From CAJQQK01 sp965224225 (GTDB lineage Bacteria > Pseudomonadota > Alphaproteobacteria > Rhizobiales > Hyphomicrobiaceae), in assembly GCA_965224225.1 (NCBI GenBank), contig CBDCZF010000011.1:1-64000 (forward strand): 64,000 nt of DNA, given 5' to 3'. The translations under genes and the position numbers were made by a program. Within the stretch, counting starts at the first letter, position 1. Every line of letters begins with the position of its first letter. The notes under the pieces were generated by a model that worked only from the letters and a program-made list of their open reading frames with translations, searched no databases and was not told the DNA's origin. Below, in pieces: positions 1 to 8,086 of this stretch.

Positions 1-45
1 AGCGCCGGTGATCAGTGCGACACGGCCGGTCAGGGATTGGGCCAT
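1..45 (-). CDS. SDR-family oxidoreductase, N-terminal fragment (runs off window)
   Basis: Only the first 15 codons are in the window: MAQSLTGRVALITGA. This is the classic start of a short-chain dehydrogenase/reductase, the first beta strand followed by the beginning of the TGxxxGxG nucleotide-binding loop. The substrate cannot be told from so little. It is transcribed away from the murA block. The fit to the SDR N-terminus is good, but the rest of the gene lies outside the window. Confidence 0.75.
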   Translation of the reverse strand, partial: MAQSLTGRVALITGA

Positions 46-163
46 CGGTACAAATTCCTTTGTTATACGGGTTGCGAAGCGTAAGATGCAGCGGCATGGT
101 GGGCAATCACGGAGCGGATTGGAGACGCTTCCTGCTGGCCCAAATCACGCCTGAGGACAATCG

Positions 164-325
164 ATGCCGGATCGTGAGTGCGAGCAATTCTCGCCGCCTG
201 ACAGTGCCGCGACACCTGACCAAGCCCGCCGCCAGAGCAAGGTTCAGGCACGCAAAGAACGGCTGGCAGCGCAACTCCGCGAAAACCTCAAGAAGCGCAA
301 GCAGCAGGCCAAAGCGCGCAGGTAG
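164..325 (+). CDS. Small basic conserved-type protein upstream of murA (53 aa)
   Basis: A 53-codon ORF starting MPDRECEQFSPPDSA and ending in a lysine/arginine/glutamine-rich helix (residues 22-53, ending KRKQQAKARR). The tail is strongly basic, has no cysteine pattern and no membrane segment. From memory, short basic ORFs of this kind often precede murA in Hyphomicrobiales, which is the main reason to call it real. Function is unknown. It ends 179 bases before murA on the same strand. A GTG at codon 5 is not in a better context than the ATG used here. Confidence 0.6.
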   Translation: MPDRECEQFSPPDSAATPDQARRQSKVQARKERLAAQLRENLKKRKQQAKARR

Positions 326-504
326 ACGATTGTCGCTGTTCAAACGAGCGAAATCCGTCCCACCGGCTCGAGAACTGCCGCAATTGGCCGATAGGTCGCC
401 CGTTAGATCGCAAAGAATCGGTTACAATGCGGGCTGATATCCACAGCCTGACAATCGCTCGAATGCCCGCATCGCCGGCCGTTCGGCAGAGGTGAACAAA
501 ACGA

Positions 505-1800
505 ATGGATCGGATCAGGATCAGGGGCGGCCACCGCCTCAACGGCAAAATCGCCATTTCGGGCGCCAAGAATGCCGCACTGCCGCTGATGATCGCCAGC
601 CTGCTGACATCGGACCGGCTGACGCTCAAGAACGTGCCCAACCTCGCCGACGTCAACCTGCTCGCGCGGATCTTGCGCAATCACGGCCTCGACCACTCCG
701 TCGACGGTAAGCGCCCCGGCGCACCGCCACACACCGGCGAAACCTTCCATTTCGACGCCCGCAATATCGTCGATACGACCGCGCCTTACGAACTGGTCTC
801 GCGCATGCGGGCGAGCTTCTGGGTGCTCGGCCCCCTTCTCGCCCGCATGGGCGAGGCGCGCGTATCGATGCCGGGTGGTTGCGCGATCGGCACGCGGCCG
901 GTCGATCTCCACCTGACGGGGCTCAAGGCCCTCGGTGCCGAAATCGAGATCGACGGGGGCTATGTCGTCGCCAAGGCACCCGCCGGCGGTCTCATCGGCA
1001 ACCGCATCGTTTTCCCGAAAGTCTCGGTTGGCGCCACGCACAACGTGCTGATGGCTGCGGCGCTCGCGAAAGGCGAAACGGTGATCGAGAACGCAGCGCG
1101 CGAGCCCGAGGTTGGCGACGTTGCAGCCTGCCTCGCCAAGATGGGCGCCAGGATCGAGGGGATCGGCACCTCGACACTGCAAATTCAGGGCGTCGACCGG
1201 CTCGAAGGTGCCGTGCACACAGTGCTGCCCGACCGCATCGAGACGGGCACGTATGCCATGGCGGCAGCGGCGGCCGGCGGCGATGTCGAACTGGTCGGTG
1301 CGCGGCGCAACCTGCTCGCGACCGCATTCGATGTGATCGAGGAGACCGGCACCAGCGTCAGCGACACGGACGATGGCATTCGTATCCGGCGCAACGGCCG
1401 TGCCATTCAGCCGGTTTCGGTCGAAACCCAGCCGTTTCCGGGCTTCCCAACGGATCTCCAGGCGCAACTGATGGGCCTGATGACGACGGCGGACGGCATC
1501 AGCACGATCCGCGAGACGATCTTCGAGAACCGATTCATGCATGTGCAGGAGCTGGTTCGCCTGGGTGCCGACATCAATCTCGACGGCGATACGGCAACCG
1601 TACGCGGTGTCGAGCAATTGCGCGGTGCCCCCGTGATGGCAACGGACTTGCGCGCCTCGGTGTCGCTGGTGATCGGCGGTCTGGTCGCCGATGGCGAGAC
1701 GATCATCAACCGCGTCTACCATCTCGACCGGGGCTTCGAGAAGCTCGAGAGCAAATTGTCGAACTGTGGCGCCGATATCGAGCGGCTTGCCGGCGATTGA
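505..1800 (+). CDS. murA: UDP-N-acetylglucosamine 1-carboxyvinyltransferase
   Basis: Cytoplasmic enzyme that transfers enolpyruvate from PEP to UDP-GlcNAc, the first committed step of peptidoglycan synthesis. At 431 aa it has the usual MurA length. The N-terminus MDRIRIRGGHRLNGKIAISG carries the conserved KN motif at residues 22-23 (AKNAALP). The catalytic loop reads SMPGGCAIGTRP with the PEP-binding cysteine at Cys126, so it is the fosfomycin-sensitive type. The C-terminal LDRGFEKLESKL is also typical. The ATG follows an AGAGGTG box about 11 bases upstream. The 3' end overlaps, on the opposite strand, the tail of the next gene, which is unusual. Confidence 0.97.
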   Translation: MDRIRIRGGHRLNGKIAISGAKNAALPLMIASLLTSDRLTLKNVPNLADVNLLARILRNHGLDHSVDGKRPGAPPHTGETFHFDARNIVDTTAPYELVSRMRASFWVLGPLLARMGEARVSMPGGCAIGTRPVDLHLTGLKALGAEIEIDGGYVVAKAPAGGLIGNRIVFPKVSVGATHNVLMAAALAKGETVIENAAREPEVGDVAACLAKMGARIEGIGTSTLQIQGVDRLEGAVHTVLPDRIETGTYAMAAAAAGGDVELVGARRNLLATAFDVIEETGTSVSDTDDGIRIRRNGRAIQPVSVETQPFPGFPTDLQAQLMGLMTTADGISTIRETIFENRFMHVQELVRLGADINLDGDTATVRGVEQLRGAPVMATDLRASVSLVIGGLVADGETIINRVYHLDRGFEKLESKLSNCGADIERLAGD

Positions 1801-3202
1801 GGCGCTTGCCGTATGTGATTGACGCGCAGGCTGCCTTGATCATCCGCTCATGACCGTAGACTTCTTCGAACACCGCGCCCTTTGCCTTCAACCGCTCATA
1901 GAGCGGACTTGGTTTGACCGGACGACCATCAAGCCTATTGAAATGCGGAAACGGAATTTCGTGGCGCAGGCAGTAATCTTCCTTGGCCTTCACGACCTGC
2001 CACTCTTTCGTTGCATACGCGCCGAACCGACGAGGATCGAACTCGCGCATTGAGATGTCCGCAGCGCCGTGAACCATCCACCTCGCCAGTTCACGCGTCA
2101 GCCCGGGGCCCCAGCCTATGCCGATCTGCGTGCCGCAGCAGCACCAGTAGTTCTTTGCGCCCGGTGCAGGGCCAATTAGCGGGTTGCCGTCCGGCGGATG
2201 CGAAATCGCGCCATGCACTTCGCGTTTGATGCCCAGCTCGGCAAAGATCGGCATCCGGCCCATGGCGTTTTCGAGCCAGGGCATGATCCGATCGTAGTCG
2301 GCTTCGAACAGCTCGTTCTCCGCCTCCCACGGGGCTGCATCGATCCAGACGGCATTCGGGTTTTTCTTTTCGTAGATGCCGATCAGGCCGGACCTCTGCT
2401 CCATACGGATGTAGCCGGAGACCAGCTTGTCGTCGCGGATGACCGGCAGTTCGTATTCAAGGTCCTGGAACTCCGGCACAGTGTCCGTCACCAGATAATG
2501 ATGCGTCATCGACGTCATCGGCAGCGTCAGCCCGCTCCACTCGCCCATTTGCCGCGCATAGGTGCCGCCAGCATTGACGATATGCTCGCAGACGATGTCG
2601 CCCTGTTCGGTCGAAACTTTCCACTCGCCGTTTGCCTGCTGCTGGATGTCGGTTGCCCGGCAGCGGCGCATGATCCTGGCACCGAGTTGACGCGCACCGA
2701 TTGCCAATGCCTGGGTCACACCGGATGGGTCGACGTGACCGTCCTCAGGCGTGTGGAGTGCACCGAGGACGCCATCGAGATTGTAGAACGGGTGCAGTTC
2801 GCGAATGCGGTCCGTCCCGACCAGCTCCATCGGAAATCCGAGCGCCGCGCCAACACATGTGGTCTGACGCAACCAGTCCATCTCGTCTTCCGTGTAGGCC
2901 AGCCGAAATGAGCCGCAGCCGTGCCACGTCACCGACTGACCCGTCTCTTGCTCCAGCGCTCCCGAGTAAAGCCCGATGTTGTAGTCGACGCATTTGCCGA
3001 GCCCGAAGCTCGACGTCGAGTGCGTGATCTGGCCGGCGGCGTGCCATGTCGAACCCGAGGTCAATTCCGCCTTCTCAAGCAGCACGACATCCGTCCAACC
3101 CTCGTGGGCGAGATGATAGGCGATGCCGCAACCCATCACGCCGCCCCCGACAACCACCACGCGGGCTGTCGTTGGTAAACCCTGCTTGCCGGCCTCTGCC
3201 AT
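1706..3202 (-). CDS. FAD-dependent oxidoreductase, dimethylglycine/sarcosine dehydrogenase-like, C-terminally truncated
   Basis: DAO-fold flavoprotein: the dinucleotide-binding motif VVVVGGGVMGCGIAYHLA lies near residues 15-32, followed by ELTSGSTWHAAGQ, the FAD-linking type segment of dimethylglycine/sarcosine dehydrogenases. Full-length relatives are about 800 aa and continue after the LYERLKAKGAVFEEVYG segment into folate-binding GcvT domains. Here homology stops at YGHER (near base 1843). A non-homologous basic tail of about 46 residues then runs 95 bases into the end of murA. Start chosen at MAEAGKQG because GAGGAG lies just upstream; an ATG 15 codons earlier is poorer. It is divergent from the RpiR regulator. 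It may be a working oxidase domain or a decaying remnant; demethylation of a methylated amine is inferred. Confidence 0.75.
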   Translation of the reverse strand: MAEAGKQGLPTTARVVVVGGGVMGCGIAYHLAHEGWTDVVLLEKAELTSGSTWHAAGQITHSTSSFGLGKCVDYNIGLYSGALEQETGQSVTWHGCGSFRLAYTEDEMDWLRQTTCVGAALGFPMELVGTDRIRELHPFYNLDGVLGALHTPEDGHVDPSGVTQALAIGARQLGARIMRRCRATDIQQQANGEWKVSTEQGDIVCEHIVNAGGTYARQMGEWSGLTLPMTSMTHHYLVTDTVPEFQDLEYELPVIRDDKLVSGYIRMEQRSGLIGIYEKKNPNAVWIDAAPWEAENELFEADYDRIMPWLENAMGRMPIFAELGIKREVHGAISHPPDGNPLIGPAPGAKNYWCCCGTQIGIGWGPGLTRELARWMVHGAADISMREFDPRRFGAYATKEWQVVKAKEDYCLRHEIPFPHFNRLDGRPVKPSPLYERLKAKGAVFEEVYGHERMIKAACASITYGKRLNRRQAARYRRHSSTICSRASRSPGRDGRRG

Positions 3203-3250
3203 GGGCTCCTCTTCTATCAACTTTGCGCGTCCAATTCTTATGGACAACCA

Positions 3251-3296
3251 AATCGTACAAATTTACTACAGTCAATCATGAATCAAACAATCGTAC
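3251..3296. promoter_or_regulatory. Candidate operator: direct repeat between the divergent DAO and rpiR genes
   Basis: The octamer AATCGTAC occurs at 3251-3258 and again at 3289-3296, 38 bases apart, in an AT-rich stretch that separates the flavoprotein gene from the regulator gene. The second copy lies inside the first codons of the regulator. A repeated site between divergent genes fits autoregulation by the RpiR protein, but this is inference from position only. Confidence 0.3.
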
Positions 3297-4207
3297 CAAG
3301 AGCTGCAGAGCTGTCACCCGGGGCCGTACTGGTCGCACTGGCAAAGGGCCTCGACGATCTGACACCGGAGATCCGTAAGGCCGCCGCCTATGTGCTGGAA
3401 AACCCGAATGATGTCGGGATCAGCTCGATCCGCGAAATCGCCTCAGCGGCCGGCGTCAAGCCGAATACATTCGTGCGCATGGCACGCAGTTTCGGGTTCG
3501 AGGGATTTGAAGACTTTCGCGAGCCGTTCCGTGAAGAAATCCGCCGTGGTGGTCAGAACTTTCCCGATCGTGCCCGCTGGCTGCAGTCGCTGTCGCGCGG
3601 CGGCCAATACGGCAAGCTCTATGCCGATATGGCAGCCAGTGCGATTACCAACATCGAGGAGACCTTCGCTGCGACCGATGCGCGCCAGGTCAAAGCCGCC
3701 GCCGATGCGATCGTGCGGGCGCGGCAGACCTACATTCTCGGGGTCGGAGTGAACCATGCGCTGGCGCGGAAATTTGCCTACATCGCTGATATGGCCCTCG
3801 ACAACATCACCGCCATACCACGCGACGGCAGCCTTGCAGTTGATGACATATCGCGTGCCACGCGCCGCGATGTTTTGATCGCGCTCACCTTCAAGCCCTA
3901 CCGCACCGAGGTTATCGACGCGGTCAACTTGGCCCGAGATTTGGGTCTGACCATCATCGGCATTTCCGACAGCCCGGCTTCGCCGATTGTCGCGGGAAGC
4001 AAACACGGCTTCGTCGTGCAGACAGACACGCCCCAGTTTTTCACGTCAACTTTCGCCGTTGGCGCATTACTTGAGACGCTGATGGCCTTTGTCATCGCGC
4101 AGTCCGGGCAAGATGTTGCCGCCAACATCGCGCAGTTCCATCAACGCCGGCACGCCCTCGGGGTTTACGAGGACGCTGCATCACCTGCCGGAGCGCAAAC
4201 TGAATGA
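3278..4207 (+). CDS. MurR/RpiR family transcriptional regulator
   Basis: A 309 aa cytoplasmic DNA-binding regulator. Residues about 15-90 form the RpiR helix-turn-helix, with ISSIREIASAAGVKPNTFVR as the recognition segment. Residues about 130-260 form a SIS domain, the usual sensor for a phosphorylated sugar or related ligand. It overlaps the following Rieske gene by ATGA (4204-4207), so the two are translationally coupled, and it is divergent from the DAO-like gene. It probably controls this small demethylation-type module. No good ribosome binding site is visible before its ATG. Confidence 0.9.
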   Translation: MNQTIVPRAAELSPGAVLVALAKGLDDLTPEIRKAAAYVLENPNDVGISSIREIASAAGVKPNTFVRMARSFGFEGFEDFREPFREEIRRGGQNFPDRARWLQSLSRGGQYGKLYADMAASAITNIEETFAATDARQVKAAADAIVRARQTYILGVGVNHALARKFAYIADMALDNITAIPRDGSLAVDDISRATRRDVLIALTFKPYRTEVIDAVNLARDLGLTIIGISDSPASPIVAGSKHGFVVQTDTPQFFTSTFAVGALLETLMAFVIAQSGQDVAANIAQFHQRRHALGVYEDAASPAGAQTE

Positions 4208-5304
4208 TGACCCTCGCTGAGCCTGTTCGCTCCCTTAATGCGCACTACTACACATCGCCAGACATCTACCGTGAGGAGCAGTCGGGTCTCTTTACGCGAA
4301 CCTGGCAGTACGCCGGCCACATCTCAGACGTTGAAAGGCCGGGTGACTATTTCAATTTCGAAATTGCCGGCCAAAACCTTTTCTGCATTCGTGACCGTGA
4401 TGGCGAGATACGCGTCATTCACAATGTCTGCCAGCACCGCGCCCACGAACTCGTCCGCGGCAGGGGCAACGCCAAGCTTCTGGTCTGTCCGTACCATGCC
4501 TGGAGCTACGAGCTGTCCGGCGAACTGCGCTCGGGCCCGAACGTCAGTTCGGTGCCGGGCTTCGACCGCACGAAGATCTGTCTGACGCCTGCGCGTGTCG
4601 AGGTGCTGCACGGCTTCATTTTCGCTAACCTTGATCTCGGCGCCGAACCGCTCGAGATTTGGTTTCCGGGCGTGCGCGAAGAACTCGGCGCATTTGTGCC
4701 GTTGATCGATCGCCTAAAGCCGCTTGAGTGGATCGAGATCCCAGAGAACTGCAACTGGAAAGTGTCGGTTGAAAACTATTCTGAATGTTACCATTGCAAA
4801 CTCAACCATCCGATGTTCACGACGGGTGTCGTGCGCCCGGATACATACGACATCCGGTCCCAGGGCTATTGCCTGCGCCACACGACCGAGTGTCAGAACC
4901 TTGATCAGATGAGCTACCTGATCGACCCTGACGACAACCCGCATGCAACGGACTATTCATCCTGGTTCCTTTGGCCGACCTTCTCCTTCCAGGTCTATCC
5001 GGGTAACGTCCTTAACACGTACCTTTGGCGACCGACAGCCGCCGATCGCGTTACCGTTTGGCGCGGCTGGTACACGGTCGACGGCATCGATTCAGAAGAA
5101 ATCCGACGTCTCGCCGTGCAGGACCGGGCCACCACGGTCGAAGAAGACATTCACCTTGTGGAATCCGTGCAGCGCGGGCTTGGCAGCATCGGCTATCGCC
5201 CAGGCCCGCTCGTTGTTGATCCCAACGGGGGTGTCAGCTCCGAGCACTCTATAGAGATTCTGCAAAGCTGGATGCGTGAATCGGTAGGCCCAAAACCAAG
5301 TTGA
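4204..5304 (+). CDS. Rieske non-haem iron oxygenase, quaternary-amine/betaine-type alpha subunit
   Basis: A 366 aa ring-hydroxylating-type oxygenase. The Rieske [2Fe-2S] ligands are Cys76-x-His78 and Cys95-x2-His98 (VCQHRAHE, VCPYHAW). The catalytic domain has the segment ENYSECYHCKLNHP with iron ligands His197 and His202. This pattern resembles carnitine, stachydrine or glycine-betaine monooxygenases, which remove N-methyl or similar groups, more than aromatic dioxygenases. It is coupled to the RpiR gene and sits next to a dimethylglycine-dehydrogenase-like gene, which supports methylated-amine breakdown. No reductase partner is encoded in the window, so electrons must come from elsewhere. 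Substrate is inferred. Confidence 0.88.
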   Translation: MMTLAEPVRSLNAHYYTSPDIYREEQSGLFTRTWQYAGHISDVERPGDYFNFEIAGQNLFCIRDRDGEIRVIHNVCQHRAHELVRGRGNAKLLVCPYHAWSYELSGELRSGPNVSSVPGFDRTKICLTPARVEVLHGFIFANLDLGAEPLEIWFPGVREELGAFVPLIDRLKPLEWIEIPENCNWKVSVENYSECYHCKLNHPMFTTGVVRPDTYDIRSQGYCLRHTTECQNLDQMSYLIDPDDNPHATDYSSWFLWPTFSFQVYPGNVLNTYLWRPTAADRVTVWRGWYTVDGIDSEEIRRLAVQDRATTVEEDIHLVESVQRGLGSIGYRPGPLVVDPNGGVSSEHSIEILQSWMRESVGPKPS

Positions 5305-5375
5305 TGCGCAGCGGCGAAATCCTTGGTCCACGGCGTTGTCGGCGTCGGTTCGCCAAGCAGGTCGATAACGTGACC

Positions 5376-6392
5376 TCACTCCCTCGCAGTGAACTCTCCC
5401 TTGTCAAGAACCAGCTTACCATCGATCTCGAGGCTTGCGTCCTTGTAGATAACATCAATGTGGCAGGGCGCCTTGACGTTGCCGCCGATGGCATAACTGG
5501 AGCCAATTCCATGATGCGCGAAGCCGAGCTTGCCGAGCCCTTCGAGATTGGTCGCATAGCCCCTTGCCTGCGGGTTCAGGCCAACAGCAAACTCAGCAAG
5601 ATTGTAGGCTGACGGATCCTTGAACGAGGCAAGCGTGTCACGAAGGTAGTCAGCAGCCTTGCCTCCGGCAATCTTTTTGACTTCGCCATTTGCAACTTCG
5701 ATCGTAACAGGCTCTTCGCGTATGACGCCGTAGCCCATGACGCGCACATCACCGATGAAGACACCTTCCGATGTGCCTTCAATCGGTGAGATGTTGAGTT
5801 CGCTGTTGGGCAGCGCACCGAACTGACCACGCTCGCGGAACAACCCGGTCTCATACTGCACTGGCCTATTCGAGATCTTTGCGCGCATGTCCGTACCGGT
5901 CGGAGCCGTGATCCGGATATCGGACGCAGTCTCCAGCAATTTCCCGATGCGACGGCCTAACCGATCTGCGGCTTCGAAATCCGCCAGGATTCCACCTGTC
6001 GCCAGGCAGTCTTCCGTGACCTCGCACATGGTCGCACCACGAGCACCGTTCTGCTGTGCTGCAATTCGCGCATCCGTGTGGGTCATCGACCAGCTTGTCG
6101 GCAGGAAATAGACGTCGGACTTGGCGCAGGCGCCGACAACGGGATCGGGCACTTGGCGACCGTGGGCGCCGGTCGGCGGGAACGCCGTAATTGTCGGGAT
6201 GCCGCCGACCGCGTAGGCCGCCGCTGCAAGCGCTTCGGCGAGGCGAAGCTTGTTGGTGTCGCAGGCAATGACGACGTTCTCGCCCGGTTTGACGTCGGCG
6301 CACTGGGTCATTGCCTTCATGGCGCCCGGCATCATTTCAATGAAGCTGGACGACGCCGGCACGTAATGGAAATGCTCAATCGGCCACGACAT
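5376..6392 (-). CDS. M29 aminopeptidase-like / NicX-like metalloprotein
   Basis: A 338 aa protein with the fold signature of leucyl aminopeptidase T relatives. The N-terminal half contains VKPGENVVIACDTNKLRLAE. The C-terminal half has GLNPQARGYATNLEGLGKLG, FAHHGIGSSYAIGG and HIDVIYKDASLEIDG, where His and Asp residues bind metal. The ring-cleaving 2,5-dihydroxypyridine dioxygenase NicX belongs to the same superfamily, so peptidase or ring-opening activity are both possible. A GAGGAG box precedes the ATG. It lies just downstream of a tiny SDR relic and of the sulfatase operon on the same strand. Confidence 0.75.
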   Translation of the reverse strand: MSWPIEHFHYVPASSSFIEMMPGAMKAMTQCADVKPGENVVIACDTNKLRLAEALAAAAYAVGGIPTITAFPPTGAHGRQVPDPVVGACAKSDVYFLPTSWSMTHTDARIAAQQNGARGATMCEVTEDCLATGGILADFEAADRLGRRIGKLLETASDIRITAPTGTDMRAKISNRPVQYETGLFRERGQFGALPNSELNISPIEGTSEGVFIGDVRVMGYGVIREEPVTIEVANGEVKKIAGGKAADYLRDTLASFKDPSAYNLAEFAVGLNPQARGYATNLEGLGKLGFAHHGIGSSYAIGGNVKAPCHIDVIYKDASLEIDGKLVLDKGEFTARE

Positions 6393-6413
6393 GGATTTGC
6401 TCCTCGCTTTTGA

Positions 6414-6458
6414 TCACTGGCTGACGATCACGCCGCCGTCTACATTGAGAACCTGGTC
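6414..6458 (-). pseudogene. C-terminal relic of an SDR oxidoreductase gene
   Basis: Reading the minus strand gives DQVLNVDGGVIVSQ followed by a stop. This is the typical C-terminus of SDR enzymes (GQxLxVDGG). It is preceded in frame by a stop codon at 6459-6461, and no SDR body lies upstream. Only about 45 bases are recognisable, so this is the last trace of a deleted gene between the sulfatase and the M29-like gene. Confidence 0.55.
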
Positions 6459-6528
6459 CTACATTGATAAACGAGCCATTCTCTTGTTTATCCAAACCCT
6501 GACTGGCATCACGGCCCGCCGATCACTG

Positions 6529-7998
6529 TCAGACTGACGGCAGGACCATGTCGTCGCCGGTTTCCATTTGCCACTGACGAATTCGCGCTGCCAAGTCGCG
6601 CACCCGATCGCGCTGGCCGGGTTCCTCGAATAGATTGTGCTGCTCGAAAGGATCGTTCGACAGATCGTACAATTCGCCTTGATCGCCAGGCGACAGATTG
6701 AGCTTGAAGCGGTCAGGGGAGATCACACTGCGCCAGGGAATGCCAACCATGCGGTTGATTTCCGGACTACCGAGGTTGCGGTCGCCAAATCCGTTCCATT
6801 CAACGAAGACATCGTTCTCGCTGAGGTCCGCCTCTCCGCGCAGGACATCGGCCCGGCTCTTACCGTGGATGTCTCGCGGCGCTGTTGCACCGGCAAATTC
6901 GAGCAAGGTCGGCATGATATCGATCAGGCTCATGGAGCCCTCGATGCGCTTTGCCTTGCCGTTGTTGAGCCACGGCACATGAATCAGGAGCGGCACGTTC
7001 ACCGATTCCTCGTACAGATTTCGCTTTTCGCACATGCCGTGATCGCCGGCCATCTCACCATGATCGCTGGCGAACACGATGATCGTCCGCTCCGCCTGAC
7101 CGCTCTCCTTCAGAGCTGCCAATATCCGGCCAAGCTGGCGGTCGACCAGTGTCACGTTAGCAAAATACTGGGCACGAAGCTTGCGCCAGCCGGCCTCCGT
7201 CGTCGTGTCATGCGTGTCGCCGCCTTCAAGCCCCAGCGGATTGTTGCCACCGCCAAGATAGAAATCGGCCCTGAGGCGATTGACGAGCGAACCGCCTTCC
7301 GGCCGTCGCATGAACGCAGGGCCGACTTCGATTTCATCATGCGCGTATAGGTCGTTGAGCGGGCCGGTATAGGGCGGATGGGGCTCGAAGAAATTGACGT
7401 GTAACAACCAGGGATTTTCGGCGTTAGGTCCGTTTGGATAGTCGCGGATGAATTCAGACGCGACATGCCCCAGAAAGCCGGCTTGCGTCTGCTCCTCGGT
7501 CAGGCCGGCACCACCGACCCAGGCTTCATAACTCTGCGTGTGAGGTGGTGGTGTAACGCCGTGATCGCGCAGCCAGTCATTGTAGGCCGGCTCCACGTTC
7601 CGGTATTCTCTTTTGGAGTAGGGACGATGGAAATCCTCGATCGCAACCCAGGTGTCATAACCGCGTTGTGCGATGGCGTCGTCACCCAGATGCCACTTTC
7701 CCATGTGTGCGTTGTGATAATCATCCGGCATCAGTTCGCCGAGTGACGGCACGTCCGGTGGCAATGGGATCTTATTGCGCACGACGCCGGTGGTGTGGGG
7801 ATAGAGCCCCGTCATCAGGGAACCGCGCGAAGGCGTGCAGACGGGCTGCGTGCAATAACAGTTCTCGAAAACGAAGCTTTGCTCCGCCAGTTCATCCATA
7901 TGGCGCGCATCGATCCAGTTGTTACCGTAGGCCGCCATCGAATCACGCCGCTGCTGGTCGGTGAGAATGAAGAGTATGTTCGGTTTGGTCTCGGTCAT
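6529..7998 (-). CDS. Sulfatase (formylglycine-dependent, cytoplasmic)
   Basis: A 489 aa type I sulfatase of the alkaline phosphatase fold, hydrolysing a sulfate ester. The N-terminus NILFILTDQQRRDS gives metal-binding residues. The signature CTPSRGSLMTGLYP holds the catalytic cysteine Cys54, to be oxidised to formylglycine. IIVFASDHGEMAGDHG supplies further metal ligands. There is no signal peptide, so it acts in the cytoplasm on an imported substrate. It is the third gene of a minus-strand run FGE, enolase-family enzyme, sulfatase. It is less similar to the other two sulfatases here than those are to each other. Substrate unknown. Confidence 0.92.
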   Translation of the reverse strand: MTETKPNILFILTDQQRRDSMAAYGNNWIDARHMDELAEQSFVFENCYCTQPVCTPSRGSLMTGLYPHTTGVVRNKIPLPPDVPSLGELMPDDYHNAHMGKWHLGDDAIAQRGYDTWVAIEDFHRPYSKREYRNVEPAYNDWLRDHGVTPPPHTQSYEAWVGGAGLTEEQTQAGFLGHVASEFIRDYPNGPNAENPWLLHVNFFEPHPPYTGPLNDLYAHDEIEVGPAFMRRPEGGSLVNRLRADFYLGGGNNPLGLEGGDTHDTTTEAGWRKLRAQYFANVTLVDRQLGRILAALKESGQAERTIIVFASDHGEMAGDHGMCEKRNLYEESVNVPLLIHVPWLNNGKAKRIEGSMSLIDIMPTLLEFAGATAPRDIHGKSRADVLRGEADLSENDVFVEWNGFGDRNLGSPEINRMVGIPWRSVISPDRFKLNLSPGDQGELYDLSNDPFEQHNLFEEPGQRDRVRDLAARIRQWQMETGDDMVLPSV

Positions 7999-8086
7999 GC
8001 CGCCTCGCTACTTTCATTTCGTTCGACAATGCGTTCGGCCCTACCAAACATACCATTGCCAGGTACTCTGTCGATCAAGGGTAATC

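Noticed and set aside
15..437. 140-codon ORF over the short basic gene
   Set aside because: Different frame of the 164-325 ORF; composition rich in Arg/Ser and no family pattern.
403..1722. Long minus-strand ORF antisense to murA
   Set aside because: It is the reverse shadow of a highly GC-biased coding sequence: histidine- and arginine-rich composition, no start signal, no family pattern.
879..1853. 324-codon ORF in another frame of murA
   Set aside because: Arg/Gly/Cys-rich translation typical of a shadow; murA itself is certain.
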